This document shows positions 25,428 through 34,311 of a stretch of DNA of 49,129 nucleotides, piece by piece. The translations under genes and the position numbers were made by a program. Each line of letters opens with the position of its first letter. The first letter of the stretch is position 1. Origin of the DNA: Clostridia bacterium (GTDB taxonomy: Bacteria > Bacillota > Clostridia > Christensenellales > Borkfalkiaceae); assembly GCA_017886895.1 (NCBI GenBank), contig JAGHJD010000014.1, positions 1 to 49,129 on the forward strand, given 5' to 3'. Below the pieces are notes generated by a model that was not told the DNA's origin, did no database searches, and saw only the letters and a program-made list of their open reading frames with translations.

Positions 25428-28400
25428 TCAGGCGTCCTCCGTGCCCGCCTTTTCCGCGGTGCGCAGGAACTTGGTCATCGCCAGCATGACCGAACGCGCG
25501 TCCTTCCCGCCGCCGAAGGCGAGGACGGGGCTCTTGCTCATCTCCAGCCGCACGGACGGGAACGCGTCGAGCGCTGCCGAAAGCCGCTTGTCCGCAAGGG
25601 AATTTACCGACGGCAGTTCCAGCTCGCCGCCCTTGGCGCTCACCGCGATCCTGCGGACGTTGAACTTCGCCGCCGCCGCCTTCAGAACGGCGATGACGAG
25701 CAGGTTCAGGACCTCCTGCGGGAGCTTGCCGTACGTCTCTTCCAGCGAGTCGCACACGCGCTTGTAGTCGGCGACCGACCGTATCTCCGCGATCTGCTTG
25801 TAGCAGTCCAGCCGCGACGCGCTCGCCTCGATGTACGATTCGGGGATGAACGCATCCGCGCGAATATCCAGCTCGGCAACGGTCTGCTCCTCGCCCGTCA
25901 GCTCCTCCTTGAGGAGTTTGGAGTACAGCTCATAGCCGACCCTGTCCATGTGCCCGTGCTGCTGCCGCCCGAGCACGTTGCCCGCGCCCCGTATCTCGAG
26001 ATCGCGCGCGGCGATCTTGAACCCGCTCCCAAGCTCTGTAAATTCCATGATCGCTTTCAGCCGTTCGACCGCCGTCTGCGTCATCACCTTTTCGGGCTTG
26101 TAAGTAAAGTAGGCATGCGCCAGCACCGAGCCGCGCCCCACCCTGCCGCGGAGCTGGTAGAGCTGCGAGATGCCCAGCCTGTCCGCGTCGATGACGATGA
26201 GCGTGTTCGCGCGGGGCAGGTCGATGCCGTTTTCGATGATCGTCGTCGAGACGAGGATGTTCGTCTTTCCCTCATAAAAGCCGAGGATGCCGTTTTCGAG
26301 CGCCTCGCGCTCCATCCTGCCGTGCGCGACGCACAGCTTTCCCTCGGGCACGATCTGCGCGATCTTCGCGGCAAAGGTGTGCAGGCTCTCGACGCGGTTG
26401 TACAGGATAAAGACCTGCCCGCCGCGCGCGAGCTCACGCACGCATGCGTCACGGATGAGCGTCTCCGTCTCCTCCACCACATACGTCTGCACGGGCAGGC
26501 GGCTCGCGGGCGCCGTCTCGATCGTCGAAATGTCGCGGATGCCCGCAAGAGACATGTGCAGCGTGCGCGGGATGGGCGTCGCGGTCATGGTCAGGCAGTC
26601 CACGTCACGCTTGATGTCCTTGAGCTGCTCCTTGTGTTCGACGCCGAACCGCTGTTCTTCGTCCAGAACGAGCAGCCCGAGGTCGCGGAATTTCACGTCT
26701 TTGGACAGCAGCCTGTGCGTGCCGACGATGAGGTCGATCTCCCCTTTTGCGAGCGAGGCGAGGATCTGATCCTGTTCGCGCGGCGTTTTAAAGCGGTTGA
26801 GCGCTTCCACGCGCACGCCGAAAGGGGCAAAGCGTGTCTTCGCCGTCTCGTAGTGCTGGCGGCACAGAACGGTGTTCGGGCACAGGAGCGCCGCCTGTTT
26901 TCCGTTGAGGATGGCAAGGTACGCCGCGCGGAAAGCGACCTCCGTCTTGCCGTAGCCGACGTCACCGCACAGCAGCCTGTCCATGACCTTGCCCGAACAC
27001 ATGTCCGCCTTGATCTCCGCCGCCGAGGAGAGCTGGTCGGGCGTCTCCTCATACGGGAACGCCGCTTCGAACTCCTCCATCTGCTCGGGGAAGGGGGCAC
27101 AGGCGAACCCCTTCTTCTGCGCACGCTCGGCATAGAGCTGTTTCAAGTCGAACGCCATCTCCTTAAGAGACGCCTTGACGCGCTGTTTGACCTTTTCAAA
27201 CTCCGCGCCGCCGAGCTTGCTCAGCGCGGGCGTCTCCCCGCCCATGTAGCGGGAGAGGATGTCCATCTGCTCGACGGGAACGTACAGCACGTCGCCGCCC
27301 TTATATTCGAGCGCGACGTACTCCTTCGTGCCGTCCGTCGTGCTGATCGTGCGCGTGCCCGTGATCCTGCCCACGCCGTGCGTCTCGTGCACGGCGTAGT
27401 CGCCCACCTCGGGAGAGGTGAACAGGTCGTTCCGCCGCCTGCGGATGCGCTTTTTCACCGCGGACTTCACATACAGGTCGCCCGTGCCGATGATCGCGAC
27501 CTTCTGCTCGTGCAGGATGACGCCGCGCTCCAGCTCTTCGGTGAGCACGGCAATGTTTTTCAGACCCTCGAGCGAGGGCGGACAGTCGCCGAAGGGCAGC
27601 CCCTCGTCCGCGAGCATGTCCTTCATGCGCTGCGCGCGCGCAGCCGTGCCGCACCAGAGCATGACGCGGTAGCCCGTCTTCAGCCAGTTTTTCAGGTCGG
27701 TGACCAGCGTGGGAAAGCTATTTAGATACCTGCCGCAGGGCGTGGCGTGCAGGTTGTAGATGCGGACGGGATCGAACAGGCGCAGCGCGGAGGCGAACGT
27801 CTGCACCGCCGCGACGCGCGAAGAGCGCACAAGCGCGAGAAAGTCCTCTTCTCCCATGAGCTGCCGCTCGGAGAAGGAAAAGACCTCTCCGCCCTGCCGC
27901 AGACGGGCAAAGCGCTCCGCGTGCTCGCGCGTGAGCGCGTCCAGCCTGTCCGAAAGCGGTTTGCACTCGTCGAAGAGGTACAGGCAGTCGCCGAAGAAGG
28001 CGCGGAAATCCGTCTTGTGCCGCAAAAGAGGCATGAGGAAGGATGCGCCCGCAAACGCCTCTCCCCCCTCCAGCCGCGCAGAGAGTTCGCCCGCGATCGT
28101 CTGCGCGCGCTCGTAGGCGGCGACGTCGCGGAAGGAGGAGAGCTCACCAAACAGCGCGTCCTTGATCTTCCCGACCTCGTCCGCGTCGATGCGGACGTCC
28201 GTCGCGGCGGGCAGTTCGACGGCGGACACGAGGGGCAGGCGCTCCCCCGTGACAAAGTTATACGGTTTGATCTTCTCCACCGTGTCGCCGAAAAAATCGA
28301 CGCGCACGGGGTTTTCCGCACCGACGGGGAAAATATCCAGAATGTCGCCGCGCAGGGCGAACATGCCCGCGCTCTCCACCGTGCCCGCACGGGCATAACC

Positions 28401-28853
28401 CAGCCCGACTAAGAGACGCGGAAGGGCGGCAAAGTCGATCTCCTCCCCCTCCCGCAAAACGATCGCGGGGACGTCGTCGGGGAAGAGCTGCAGAAGGCTC
28501 TCCACGTCCGCGACGACGAGGCGGGTGCCCTTTCGCACTTTTCGCAGAGCCGTGAGCCTGCGGAAAAGCGCGTCTTTGGAGACTGCCTCTTTATACAGCA
28601 GCACTTCGTCCTTTGCGCACAGGAGTGCGACCTCCTCCCCCGCAAAGGCGGCGATCTCCGCAGCCATGCGCGCGGCGTTCGGCGCGCTGTCCGTCACATA
28701 GACCACCCGCCCCGTCGTGCATGCCGCCGCAAGCAGCGCTTTGTAGGCGTCCGAAACGCCGAAAACCGCCGTCGGCGTGCCGAGGCGGAGGTCTTCTTCT
28801 ATGGCGAGGCAGTCCCCGCCGAGATTATGCGGATTGAAAAAATCTTTGGGCAT
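25428..28853 (-). CDS. mfd: Transcription-repair coupling factor Mfd
   Basis: A 1141-residue DNA translocase that removes RNA polymerase stalled at lesions and recruits UvrA. The N-terminal UvrB-like part includes LRGDILDIFPVG. The CarD-like RNA polymerase interaction domain is around 484-560 (GDYAVHETHGVGRITG). The helicase core has Walker A GDVGYGKTE (630-638), DEEQ (731-734) and LTMTATPIPRTL. The C-terminal TRCF domain is present. The length is normal. It is read after pth with a 24-nt gap. Confidence 0.97.
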   Translation of the reverse strand: MPKDFFNPHNLGGDCLAIEEDLRLGTPTAVFGVSDAYKALLAAACTTGRVVYVTDSAPNAARMAAEIAAFAGEEVALLCAKDEVLLYKEAVSKDALFRRLTALRKVRKGTRLVVADVESLLQLFPDDVPAIVLREGEEIDFAALPRLLVGLGYARAGTVESAGMFALRGDILDIFPVGAENPVRVDFFGDTVEKIKPYNFVTGERLPLVSAVELPAATDVRIDADEVGKIKDALFGELSSFRDVAAYERAQTIAGELSARLEGGEAFAGASFLMPLLRHKTDFRAFFGDCLYLFDECKPLSDRLDALTREHAERFARLRQGGEVFSFSERQLMGEEDFLALVRSSRVAAVQTFASALRLFDPVRIYNLHATPCGRYLNSFPTLVTDLKNWLKTGYRVMLWCGTAARAQRMKDMLADEGLPFGDCPPSLEGLKNIAVLTEELERGVILHEQKVAIIGTGDLYVKSAVKKRIRRRRNDLFTSPEVGDYAVHETHGVGRITGTRTISTTDGTKEYVALEYKGGDVLYVPVEQMDILSRYMGGETPALSKLGGAEFEKVKQRVKASLKEMAFDLKQLYAERAQKKGFACAPFPEQMEEFEAAFPYEETPDQLSSAAEIKADMCSGKVMDRLLCGDVGYGKTEVAFRAAYLAILNGKQAALLCPNTVLCRQHYETAKTRFAPFGVRVEALNRFKTPREQDQILASLAKGEIDLIVGTHRLLSKDVKFRDLGLLVLDEEQRFGVEHKEQLKDIKRDVDCLTMTATPIPRTLHMSLAGIRDISTIETAPASRLPVQTYVVEETETLIRDACVRELARGGQVFILYNRVESLHTFAAKIAQIVPEGKLCVAHGRMEREALENGILGFYEGKTNILVSTTIIENGIDLPRANTLIVIDADRLGISQLYQLRGRVGRGSVLAHAYFTYKPEKVMTQTAVERLKAIMEFTELGSGFKIAARDLEIRGAGNVLGRQQHGHMDRVGYELYSKLLKEELTGEEQTVAELDIRADAFIPESYIEASASRLDCYKQIAEIRSVADYKRVCDSLEETYGKLPQEVLNLLVIAVLKAAAAKFNVRRIAVSAKGGELELPSVNSLADKRLSAALDAFPSVRLEMSKSPVLAFGGGKDARSVMLAMTKFLRTAEKAGTEDA

Positions 28854-28877
28854 AGCTGTTTCCCTGACGGGAAAAAA

Positions 28878-29456
28878 TCATTTTGATTCGTGCGCGGGGT
28901 TGAAACGGGTCATCACCTGCCCGATGTCGCCGCTGCGCGCAAACTCGATCGCCGCATCCGCCGCGTCCGAACAGGCGTCCGCGAACAGCGGGTAGTCGTC
29001 CGTGCGGATATTCGCGAGCACATAACTGATGATCGGGATATTGACCTCGGGGTCGCGGATGCCGATGCGGATGCGCGCGAAGTCGCCGCCGCCCACCTCC
29101 GCCAGGATGCTGCGCATGCCGTTGTGCGTGCCCGCACTGCCGCTCGCGCGGATGCGGATCTTCCCCTTCGGCAGGTCGTAGTCGTCATAGATGACCAGAA
29201 GGTGCGAAAGGTCGCACTTGTATTTGGCAAGGAGCTGTTTGACCGCCCTGCCGCTCGCGTTCATGTAGGTGACGGGGCGGGCGAGGATGACCTTCTCCCC
29301 GCCGACGTTCGCCTCGGCGACGGACGCCTCGCACTCCTTTTTCTTGAACTTTACGCCCAGCTTTTCCGCCGCCTCGCCCACGGCGAGAAAGCCGAGATTG
29401 TGGAAGGTCTTTTCATATTTTTTCTCGGGATTGCCGAGCCCCACAATGATATACAT
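28878..29456 (-). CDS. pth: Peptidyl-tRNA hydrolase
   Basis: Releases tRNA from peptidyl-tRNA that has dropped off the ribosome. The 192-residue protein starts MYIIVGLGNPEKKYEKTFHN; His19 is the catalytic base (the usual RHN is FHN here). VTYMNASGRAV and VIYDDYDLPKGKIRIRASG are the other conserved motifs, with SAGTHNGMRS after them. ATG 29456 is chosen by homology and a GGAG upstream. Confidence 0.95.
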   Translation of the reverse strand: MYIIVGLGNPEKKYEKTFHNLGFLAVGEAAEKLGVKFKKKECEASVAEANVGGEKVILARPVTYMNASGRAVKQLLAKYKCDLSHLLVIYDDYDLPKGKIRIRASGSAGTHNGMRSILAEVGGGDFARIRIGIRDPEVNIPIISYVLANIRTDDYPLFADACSDAADAAIEFARSGDIGQVMTRFNPAHESK

Positions 29457-29611
29457 GACCGTTGCTCCGTAACCGTCCGCCGCGTATCCGCTATACGCGC
29501 GAACGCCGCCTCTCCTTGTCTGCGCCGCACCCGCCATACGCGCGAACGCCGCGTTTCATAGAACGCGGCAGGTTTCGACCGTAAAATGATGGATTTTTAA
29601 GGTTCTGTAAA

Positions 29612-29730
29612 AATCAAATTGCGCGTTTCAAAATCGCGTTTTAAATAATAAGTGGTTTTAAATAATCAAACTGCGCGTGCCAAAATCGCGTTTTAAATAA
29701 TAAATGGTTTTAAATAATCAAATTGCGCGT
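29612..29730. repeat. 52-bp AT-rich tandem repeat
   Basis: Units begin at 29612 and 29664, with a partial one at 29716. Each opens AATCAAA(T/C)TGCGCGT and is followed by a TTTTAAATAATAA-rich part. The last unit merges into the dispersed element of 29712-29890. Confidence 0.8.
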
Positions 29731-29890
29731 CCGAAAACCACGCTTTTCGGAAAATGGGTGAATGCGCTTTCAATAATCTTTCGCGCAAGGAAAATCACAC
29801 TTTTCCGCAGCGCAACCCTGTTTGCGCGCAAGAGCTCTTGCAGGAAAGGTGAATGCGCCGCACTTCTATAATGGTGTGCCCCATAAGGTG
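29712..29890 (+). repeat. Dispersed intergenic element, copy B
   Basis: Its ends match the minus strand of 1-172 (same TGCGCGTCCGAAAACCACG block and same TATAATGGTGTGCCC block), with an unrelated middle. It lies in a 540-bp gap without genes between prs and pth. A further REP-like piece (TCCCGAGCATAGCGAGGGC) is near 29917-29935. Confidence 0.6.
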
Positions 29891-30000
29891 CGGCGCAGAG
29901 GAAAACCTCCTTTGTCCCGAGCATAGCGAGGGCAATGGGGTTGTCCTCAAATTCGCAGCAAATCGCAGCCGACAGCTCGGTGAGATTTGCGCGAGCGGGT

Positions 30001-30954
30001 TTAGTCGTAGATCTTCGACATCGGCTTGTCGAGGTACACGTTCTCGATCGCCGCGGCAAAAATATCCGCAACGGAAATGACTGTGATCTTATCCAATTTC
30101 TTTTCGGGCGGCAGGTCGATGGTATTGAGGACGGCAAGCTCCTTGATGGGCGCCGCCGCAAGCCGCTCGATCGCGGGGCCGCTGAACACGGCGTGCGTGC
30201 AGCCCGCGTAGACTTCCTTCGCGCCGTGATCCATCAGCGCTTTCGCGCCCTGGCAGATCGTGCCCGCCGTGTCGATCATGTCGTCGATCATCAGGCATTT
30301 TTTGCCCTCGATGTCGCCGATGATGTTCATGACCTCCATCACGTTCGCCTTGGGGCGGCGCTTGTCGATGATCGCCATCTGGCAGTTGAGCTTCATGGCG
30401 ACGTTGCGCGCGCGGGTGACAGAGCCGATGTCCGGCGAAACGACGACGAAATTTTCGTCGATGATCTTTTTATTCCTGAAATAATTATACAGCGTGGGCC
30501 CGCCGAGCAAATGGTCGAGCGGGATATTGAAAAAGCCCTGTATCTGCGCCGCGTGCAGGTCCATGGTGAGCACCCTGTCCGCCCCGGCGGCGGTGATGAG
30601 GTCTGCAACGAGTTTTGCGGTGATGGGGTCGCGCGAACGCGCCTTCCTGTCCTGACGGGCGTACCCGAAATAGGGAATGACCGCCGTGATGCGCCCCGCG
30701 CTCGCGCGGCGGGCGGCGTCGATCATGATGAGCAGTTCCATCAGGTTGTCGTTGACGGGTGCGGACGTGGACTGAATGATAAACAGATCCCTGCCGCGCA
30801 CCGTTTCATCCAGATGCACAGCGGTCTCTCCGTCCGAAAATCTGCCCACTTCCACGCCGCCGAGCTCTGTATTGAGCTTTTTGGCGATCGCCTCCGCGAG
30901 AGGGCGGTTGGAATTGCCCGCGAAAAGTTTGATCTCTTTGCCGTGCGTTATCAT
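30001..30954 (-). CDS. prs: Ribose-phosphate pyrophosphokinase
   Basis: Makes PRPP from ribose 5-phosphate and ATP. The 317-residue protein has [11 protein letters not shown], the flexible-loop [17 protein letters not shown] and the PRPP-binding [13 protein letters not shown]. One small oddity: the usual PDxGGV is PDIGSV. Strong ribosome site CGGAGG before ATG 30954. It stands alone, with repeats on its 3' side. Confidence 0.96.
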   Translation of the reverse strand: MITHGKEIKLFAGNSNRPLAEAIAKKLNTELGGVEVGRFSDGETAVHLDETVRGRDLFIIQSTSAPVNDNLMELLIMIDAARRASAGRITAVIPYFGYARQDRKARSRDPITAKLVADLITAAGADRVLTMDLHAAQIQGFFNIPLDHLLGGPTLYNYFRNKKIIDENFVVVSPDIGSVTRARNVAMKLNCQMAIIDKRRPKANVMEVMNIIGDIEGKKCLMIDDMIDTAGTICQGAKALMDHGAKEVYAGCTHAVFSGPAIERLAAAPIKELAVLNTIDLPPEKKLDKITVISVADIFAAAIENVYLDKPMSKIYD

Positions 30955-31180
30955 GCGTACCTCCGAAAAAACGCTATGCGCTGCCGCGCATACCGCGATT
31001 TTACCGCTGCTAAGAATACCGAAACTGAACTACGACGGCTTTTTTAAGAAAAAAGAAAAGCCGGACGGAACGCTCTGCCCCGTCTCCCCCCGTGCGCCGC
31101 CGCGGGCACTCCCGCAACGTTCACCCGCGGTTTTCCCCGCGCGCTCTGCACACAGTCCTATTGTAAATTGTTTACAGAAA
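30955..31180. other. Intergenic region between prs and tadA
   Basis: Contains the inverted repeat GTAAATTGTTTAC just past the tadA stop, and a CGGCTTTT / AAAAGCCG pair near 31036-31062. Neither is a classic terminator. I see no gene. Confidence 0.35.
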
Positions 31181-31729
31181 TTAGTCAACCGTTTCGCGCC
31201 CGTGCCCGCAAATTTCTTCCGCGCCGCACAAAGCGTCCCTCCCGCCCGCAGACTCCCCTTCCGCCCGCTTTTTCGCGGCGGTGCGTTCGCGCATGGCGCG
31301 GAAAAAGCCGCTCAGGATCTGCGAGCACTCCGCCTCCAGCACGCCGCCTTCCACCCCGACGGTGTGATTGAGAAGGTTGCTCGCCGCAAGTTCCTTCGTC
31401 ATCGACCTGCCCTTCTGCTCGTACGCGCCGAAATACACCTTGCGGATACGCGCGTTGAGCGCCGCGCCCATGCACATGGGGCACGGCTCCAAGGTGACGT
31501 ACAGGTCGCAGTCCTCCAGCCGCCAGCTCTTCAGTTTTTTGCAGGCGCGGTCTATGGCATACATTTCGGCGTGCGAGCTTGCAAGCTGCGTCCTTGCCCT
31601 GCGGTTGTAGCCCGAGCCGATGATCTTCCCCTCGTACACGACGACCGCGCCGACGGGCACCTCCCCCTCCGCAAGCCCTTTTTCCGCGCGGCGCAGCGCC
31701 GCGCGCATGAACTTCACCTTCTCTTCCAT
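31181..31729 (-). CDS. tadA: tRNA-specific adenosine deaminase TadA
   Basis: Converts A34 to inosine in tRNA-Arg(ACG). The deaminase zinc motifs are intact: SSHAEMYAI (His ligand and catalytic Glu) and EPCPMCMGA. NHTVGVEGGVL follows as in TadA. At 182 residues it has a C-terminal tail of about 25 residues beyond the family norm. It overlaps the end of the M14 peptidase gene by 16 nt, with CGGAGGAAGT as ribosome site. Confidence 0.93.
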   Translation of the reverse strand: MEEKVKFMRAALRRAEKGLAEGEVPVGAVVVYEGKIIGSGYNRRARTQLASSHAEMYAIDRACKKLKSWRLEDCDLYVTLEPCPMCMGAALNARIRKVYFGAYEQKGRSMTKELAASNLLNHTVGVEGGVLEAECSQILSGFFRAMRERTAAKKRAEGESAGGRDALCGAEEICGHGRETVD

Positions 31730-32547
31730 ACTTCCTCCGAAAGGACGGCGGGCACGTCCGCATTCGCCCGCATGAGCTGCGGCAGCTCCTCTTCGCCCAA
31801 GGGGTGCGCGGCGCCGTCCCGCCCCGCCTCAATCGTAAAGGCGGGAATGCCGAGTACGCGGATGCACCAGTCCTTGTACCCGCCCGCACTGCCCGCGGCA
31901 GACCGCAGCGGATAGCCCGTCGCGCGGGAGAGCGCGTCTGCGACCGCCCCGTCCCGTTCCCGCGCCGTGCCGCTCTGCCCGAACTCCCAGTAGATCTCCT
32001 CCCCCTTCGTGTGGTAGCTGATCGTGGCAGCGGGGGAAACTCCGAGGGTAAAATCGCGCAGGGCGCGCGTCTCAGGCTCCGAAAAAGGCGCGGCACCGAT
32101 GTAGTTGGCGGGAGCGGGCAGGCGCACGTTCTGCACGCCCTGCCCCCAGTCCGCATCGAAATTTACATTCAGGTCGACGGCGTCCGCGTTCGCCTTCCAC
32201 AGACGGAGATCGCCGTCCCCGTTTATGCGGCGCAAAAAGGCGGCGCGTTCGGGCGGCAGCGTCTGCAAAAACGCCCCGCCGCGCAGGGAGAGCGCGGCGC
32301 CGTCGGGGTTCGCGCAGGGCACGAACCAGCACCCGCCGCGCGGCACGCCGCGGCGGATATGCCCGAGCGCGAGCAGCGCCGTGACCCATTCCCGCGCGTG
32401 GATCGCATACTGTACGATAAGTTGCGGGAAGGTCTTTTCCCCCGCAAACAGCGCAACGACGGGCTGCCCGCAGACGCTTTTGCCGATCACCCGCTTTTCG
32501 CCGCCGTAGCTTTCGTAAAAAGCATATACCTGTTCGAGCGCGTCCAT
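31714..32547 (-). CDS. M14-family zinc carboxypeptidase, cytoplasmic
   Basis: A 277-residue metallopeptidase. Zinc ligands are HAREW (His, Glu) and SYHTKGEEIYW (His); FTIEAG has the catalytic Glu. The single-domain layout resembles bacterial enzymes that cut gamma-D-Glu-meso-diaminopimelate bonds in wall peptides. There is no signal peptide, so it would act on recycled muropeptides inside the cell (inference). No Shine-Dalgarno sequence precedes ATG 32547; instead CTTTCACTATATGAAAG, an inverted repeat, sits right before it. Confidence 0.87.
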   Translation of the reverse strand: MDALEQVYAFYESYGGEKRVIGKSVCGQPVVALFAGEKTFPQLIVQYAIHAREWVTALLALGHIRRGVPRGGCWFVPCANPDGAALSLRGGAFLQTLPPERAAFLRRINGDGDLRLWKANADAVDLNVNFDADWGQGVQNVRLPAPANYIGAAPFSEPETRALRDFTLGVSPAATISYHTKGEEIYWEFGQSGTARERDGAVADALSRATGYPLRSAAGSAGGYKDWCIRVLGIPAFTIEAGRDGAAHPLGEEELPQLMRANADVPAVLSEEVWKRR

Positions 32548-32644
32548 GCTTTCACTATATGAAAGGGAGCGCAGTTTCGCGCACGGCGCGCGGCGGTCCG
32601 GGCGCGCGGCGGTCCGGGCGCGCGCCGCAGGTGCGGCGAACGGT

Positions 32645-33082
32645 TCACTTATGATATTCGCTGCCCGCGTTGATCATATACGCGCGGTAGATCTGCTCCA
32701 ATAAGATCACCCGCATGAGCTGGTGCGGGAAGGTCATCGCAGAAAAGGAGAGCAGCAGATCCGCGCGCTCCTTCACGCGCGCATCCAGCCCGCAGGAGGA
32801 GCCGATGACGAAGGTGACTTCCGCGCCCGCAGAAGAGAGCGCCTTCATTTTAGCGGCAAGCACCTCGCTGGAGAGCGCCTTCCCCTCCACGGCAAGCACA
32901 ACGACGAACCCGCGCAGGCGGGGCAGGATGCCCTCCGCCTCCTCCGCGAGTGTGCGCCGCTCGGGAAGTTCTTCGATGCCGACGTCCGCAAACCGCGAAA
33001 GCCGCTTGCAGTACTCGGCGCAGGCGTCGGCAAAAAATTTTTCTTTGAGCCTGCCGATACAGACGATACGCACCTTCTGCAT
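32645..33082 (-). CDS. rlmH: 23S rRNA pseudouridine methyltransferase RlmH
   Basis: A SPOUT-fold enzyme that methylates pseudouridine 1915 of 23S rRNA using SAM. The 145-residue protein starts MQKVRIVCIGRLKEKF and ends with FPHQLMRVILLEQIYRAYMI and SEYHK, the family's hallmark C-terminus. The SAM loop usually reads IGG..G but is VIGSSCG here. ATG 33082 overlaps the stop of the CPBP gene by one base (TGATG), so translation is coupled. Confidence 0.93.
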   Translation of the reverse strand: MQKVRIVCIGRLKEKFFADACAEYCKRLSRFADVGIEELPERRTLAEEAEGILPRLRGFVVVLAVEGKALSSEVLAAKMKALSSAGAEVTFVIGSSCGLDARVKERADLLLSFSAMTFPHQLMRVILLEQIYRAYMINAGSEYHK

Positions 33083-34209
33083 CACAGCACCCCCGCGACA
33101 AAGATATAAATCCACATCGCAGCGCACACGACGATGCCGGGCAGGGCGGGTTTTACGAACGAGCCGAGCGGCACCTGCCGTTTCGCGTTGCCGCGCTTAT
33201 CGAAAAAGATGAGCCACGCGAGCGACCCGACGAGGCAGAGCGCGGAGAGCACGTAGATCGCGATCTCCCCGCCCGCGGAGACATGGTTCAGAAAGCCGAA
33301 TTTTTCATTGAATACGATGAGCGCGTTGTTGCAGAAATGCGCCGCGACTGCGGGCAGCAGCGAATCGGCACGGATCGCAAGCAGCGTGAACGCCGCGCCG
33401 CAGATAAACTGGTAGACCGTCTGGTCGGGGCTCTGGTGGAAGAGCGAAAAACACAGCCCGCCGAGGAGACAGGCGGCGGCGGTGCCGAGCGCCTTCATCC
33501 CCTCCAGCATCACGCCGCGGAAGAGGCTCTCCTCCAGCACTGCGGGCAGCACCGCGACGACGACGAGCACCCCGACGATGCCCCCGCCCGCAAGGGAGGG
33601 CAGCGAAGAGGCGCCGCCCGAACTGCTTTTGTAGCCGAGCATGCCGAGAAGATCGATGAAATACACGTTTGCGCGGTCGAGGCTGAACAACAGCCCGAAC
33701 TGCAGCGCAAGCGCAATAAGAAAATACTTCCAGCTCGTTTTACGGTAGCCGAACGCCCGCGGTTTTTCCTTATAGATAAAGACGACCGCGGCGAGCGCGC
33801 CGAGATACAGGAGCTGATACAAAAGATAGGAGAGGTATCTGACGGCCTCCGACCCCGTGATAACTGCCGTCCCCACCCCCTGCGCCCGCGCGATGAGCAC
33901 GACCGTAAGCGAAAAGACGCAGTTGACGAGCAGCATGCCGACGACGACGGCGGAGAAAAACCCGCCCGACAGCCGTGCGAGCGTATACAGCGGCGAACGT
34001 ACCTGCGCCGCCTGCCCGCCCGCATTGGATTCGGGAGACTGTGCCGCCGCGTTTTCAGGCGGCTGTGCTGTATCAGCCGCATTTTCGGGCGGCTGTGCTG
34101 TATCAGTCGCGTTTTCAGGCGGCTGTGCTGTATCAGCCGCATTTTCGGGCGGCTGTGCTGTATCAGTCGCATTTTCGGGCGGCTGTGCGCCGCCGTGTCT
34201 TCGTTCCAT
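33082..34209 (-). CDS. CPBP-family membrane protease with N-terminal decapeptide repeats
   Basis: A CAAX-type (CPBP) intramembrane metalloprotease, 375 residues, about eight helices. Motifs: EESLFRGVMLEG (EExxxR), SLFHQSPDQ (FxxxH) and AHFCNNALI (HxxxN). The cytoplasmic N-terminus holds five copies of AQPPENA(A/T)DT, encoded by 30-bp DNA repeats. The repeats are unusual for the family and look recently expanded. Substrate unknown; relatives act in prenyl-protein cleavage or bacteriocin immunity. Confidence 0.88.
   Translation of the reverse strand: MERRHGGAQPPENATDTAQPPENAADTAQPPENATDTAQPPENAADTAQPPENAAAQSPESNAGGQAAQVRSPLYTLARLSGGFFSAVVVGMLLVNCVFSLTVVLIARAQGVGTAVITGSEAVRYLSYLLYQLLYLGALAAVVFIYKEKPRAFGYRKTSWKYFLIALALQFGLLFSLDRANVYFIDLLGMLGYKSSSGGASSLPSLAGGGIVGVLVVVAVLPAVLEESLFRGVMLEGMKALGTAAACLLGGLCFSLFHQSPDQTVYQFICGAAFTLLAIRADSLLPAVAAHFCNNALIVFNEKFGFLNHVSAGGEIAIYVLSALCLVGSLAWLIFFDKRGNAKRQVPLGSFVKPALPGIVVCAAMWIYIFVAGVL
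34049..34198 (-). repeat. 30-bp coding repeats in the CPBP gene
   Basis: Units start at 34049, 34079, 34109 and 34139, with a shorter fifth at 34169. Two sub-types alternate (GCGTTTTCAGG and GCATTTTCGGG), giving a 60-bp higher period. The reading frame is kept because 30 is a multiple of three. Confidence 0.9.
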
Positions 34210-34217
34210 GTCCCTTA

Positions 34218-34246
34218 TTATACCGAAAATTTTTGTGCAAGTAAAT
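34218..34246 (-). promoter_or_regulatory. Promoter of CPBP-rlmH, close to the start codon
   Basis: TTTACT, 17-nt spacer, perfect TATAAT on the minus strand. The -10 ends nine bases before ATG 34209, so the transcript would have almost no leader. Confidence 0.65.
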
Positions 34247-34311
34247 AAAAAACTTTCCCTTTGCGCGAATTTCTGCTATAATCGGTTATGAACAGAAAAC
34301 GGAGGACTGCC

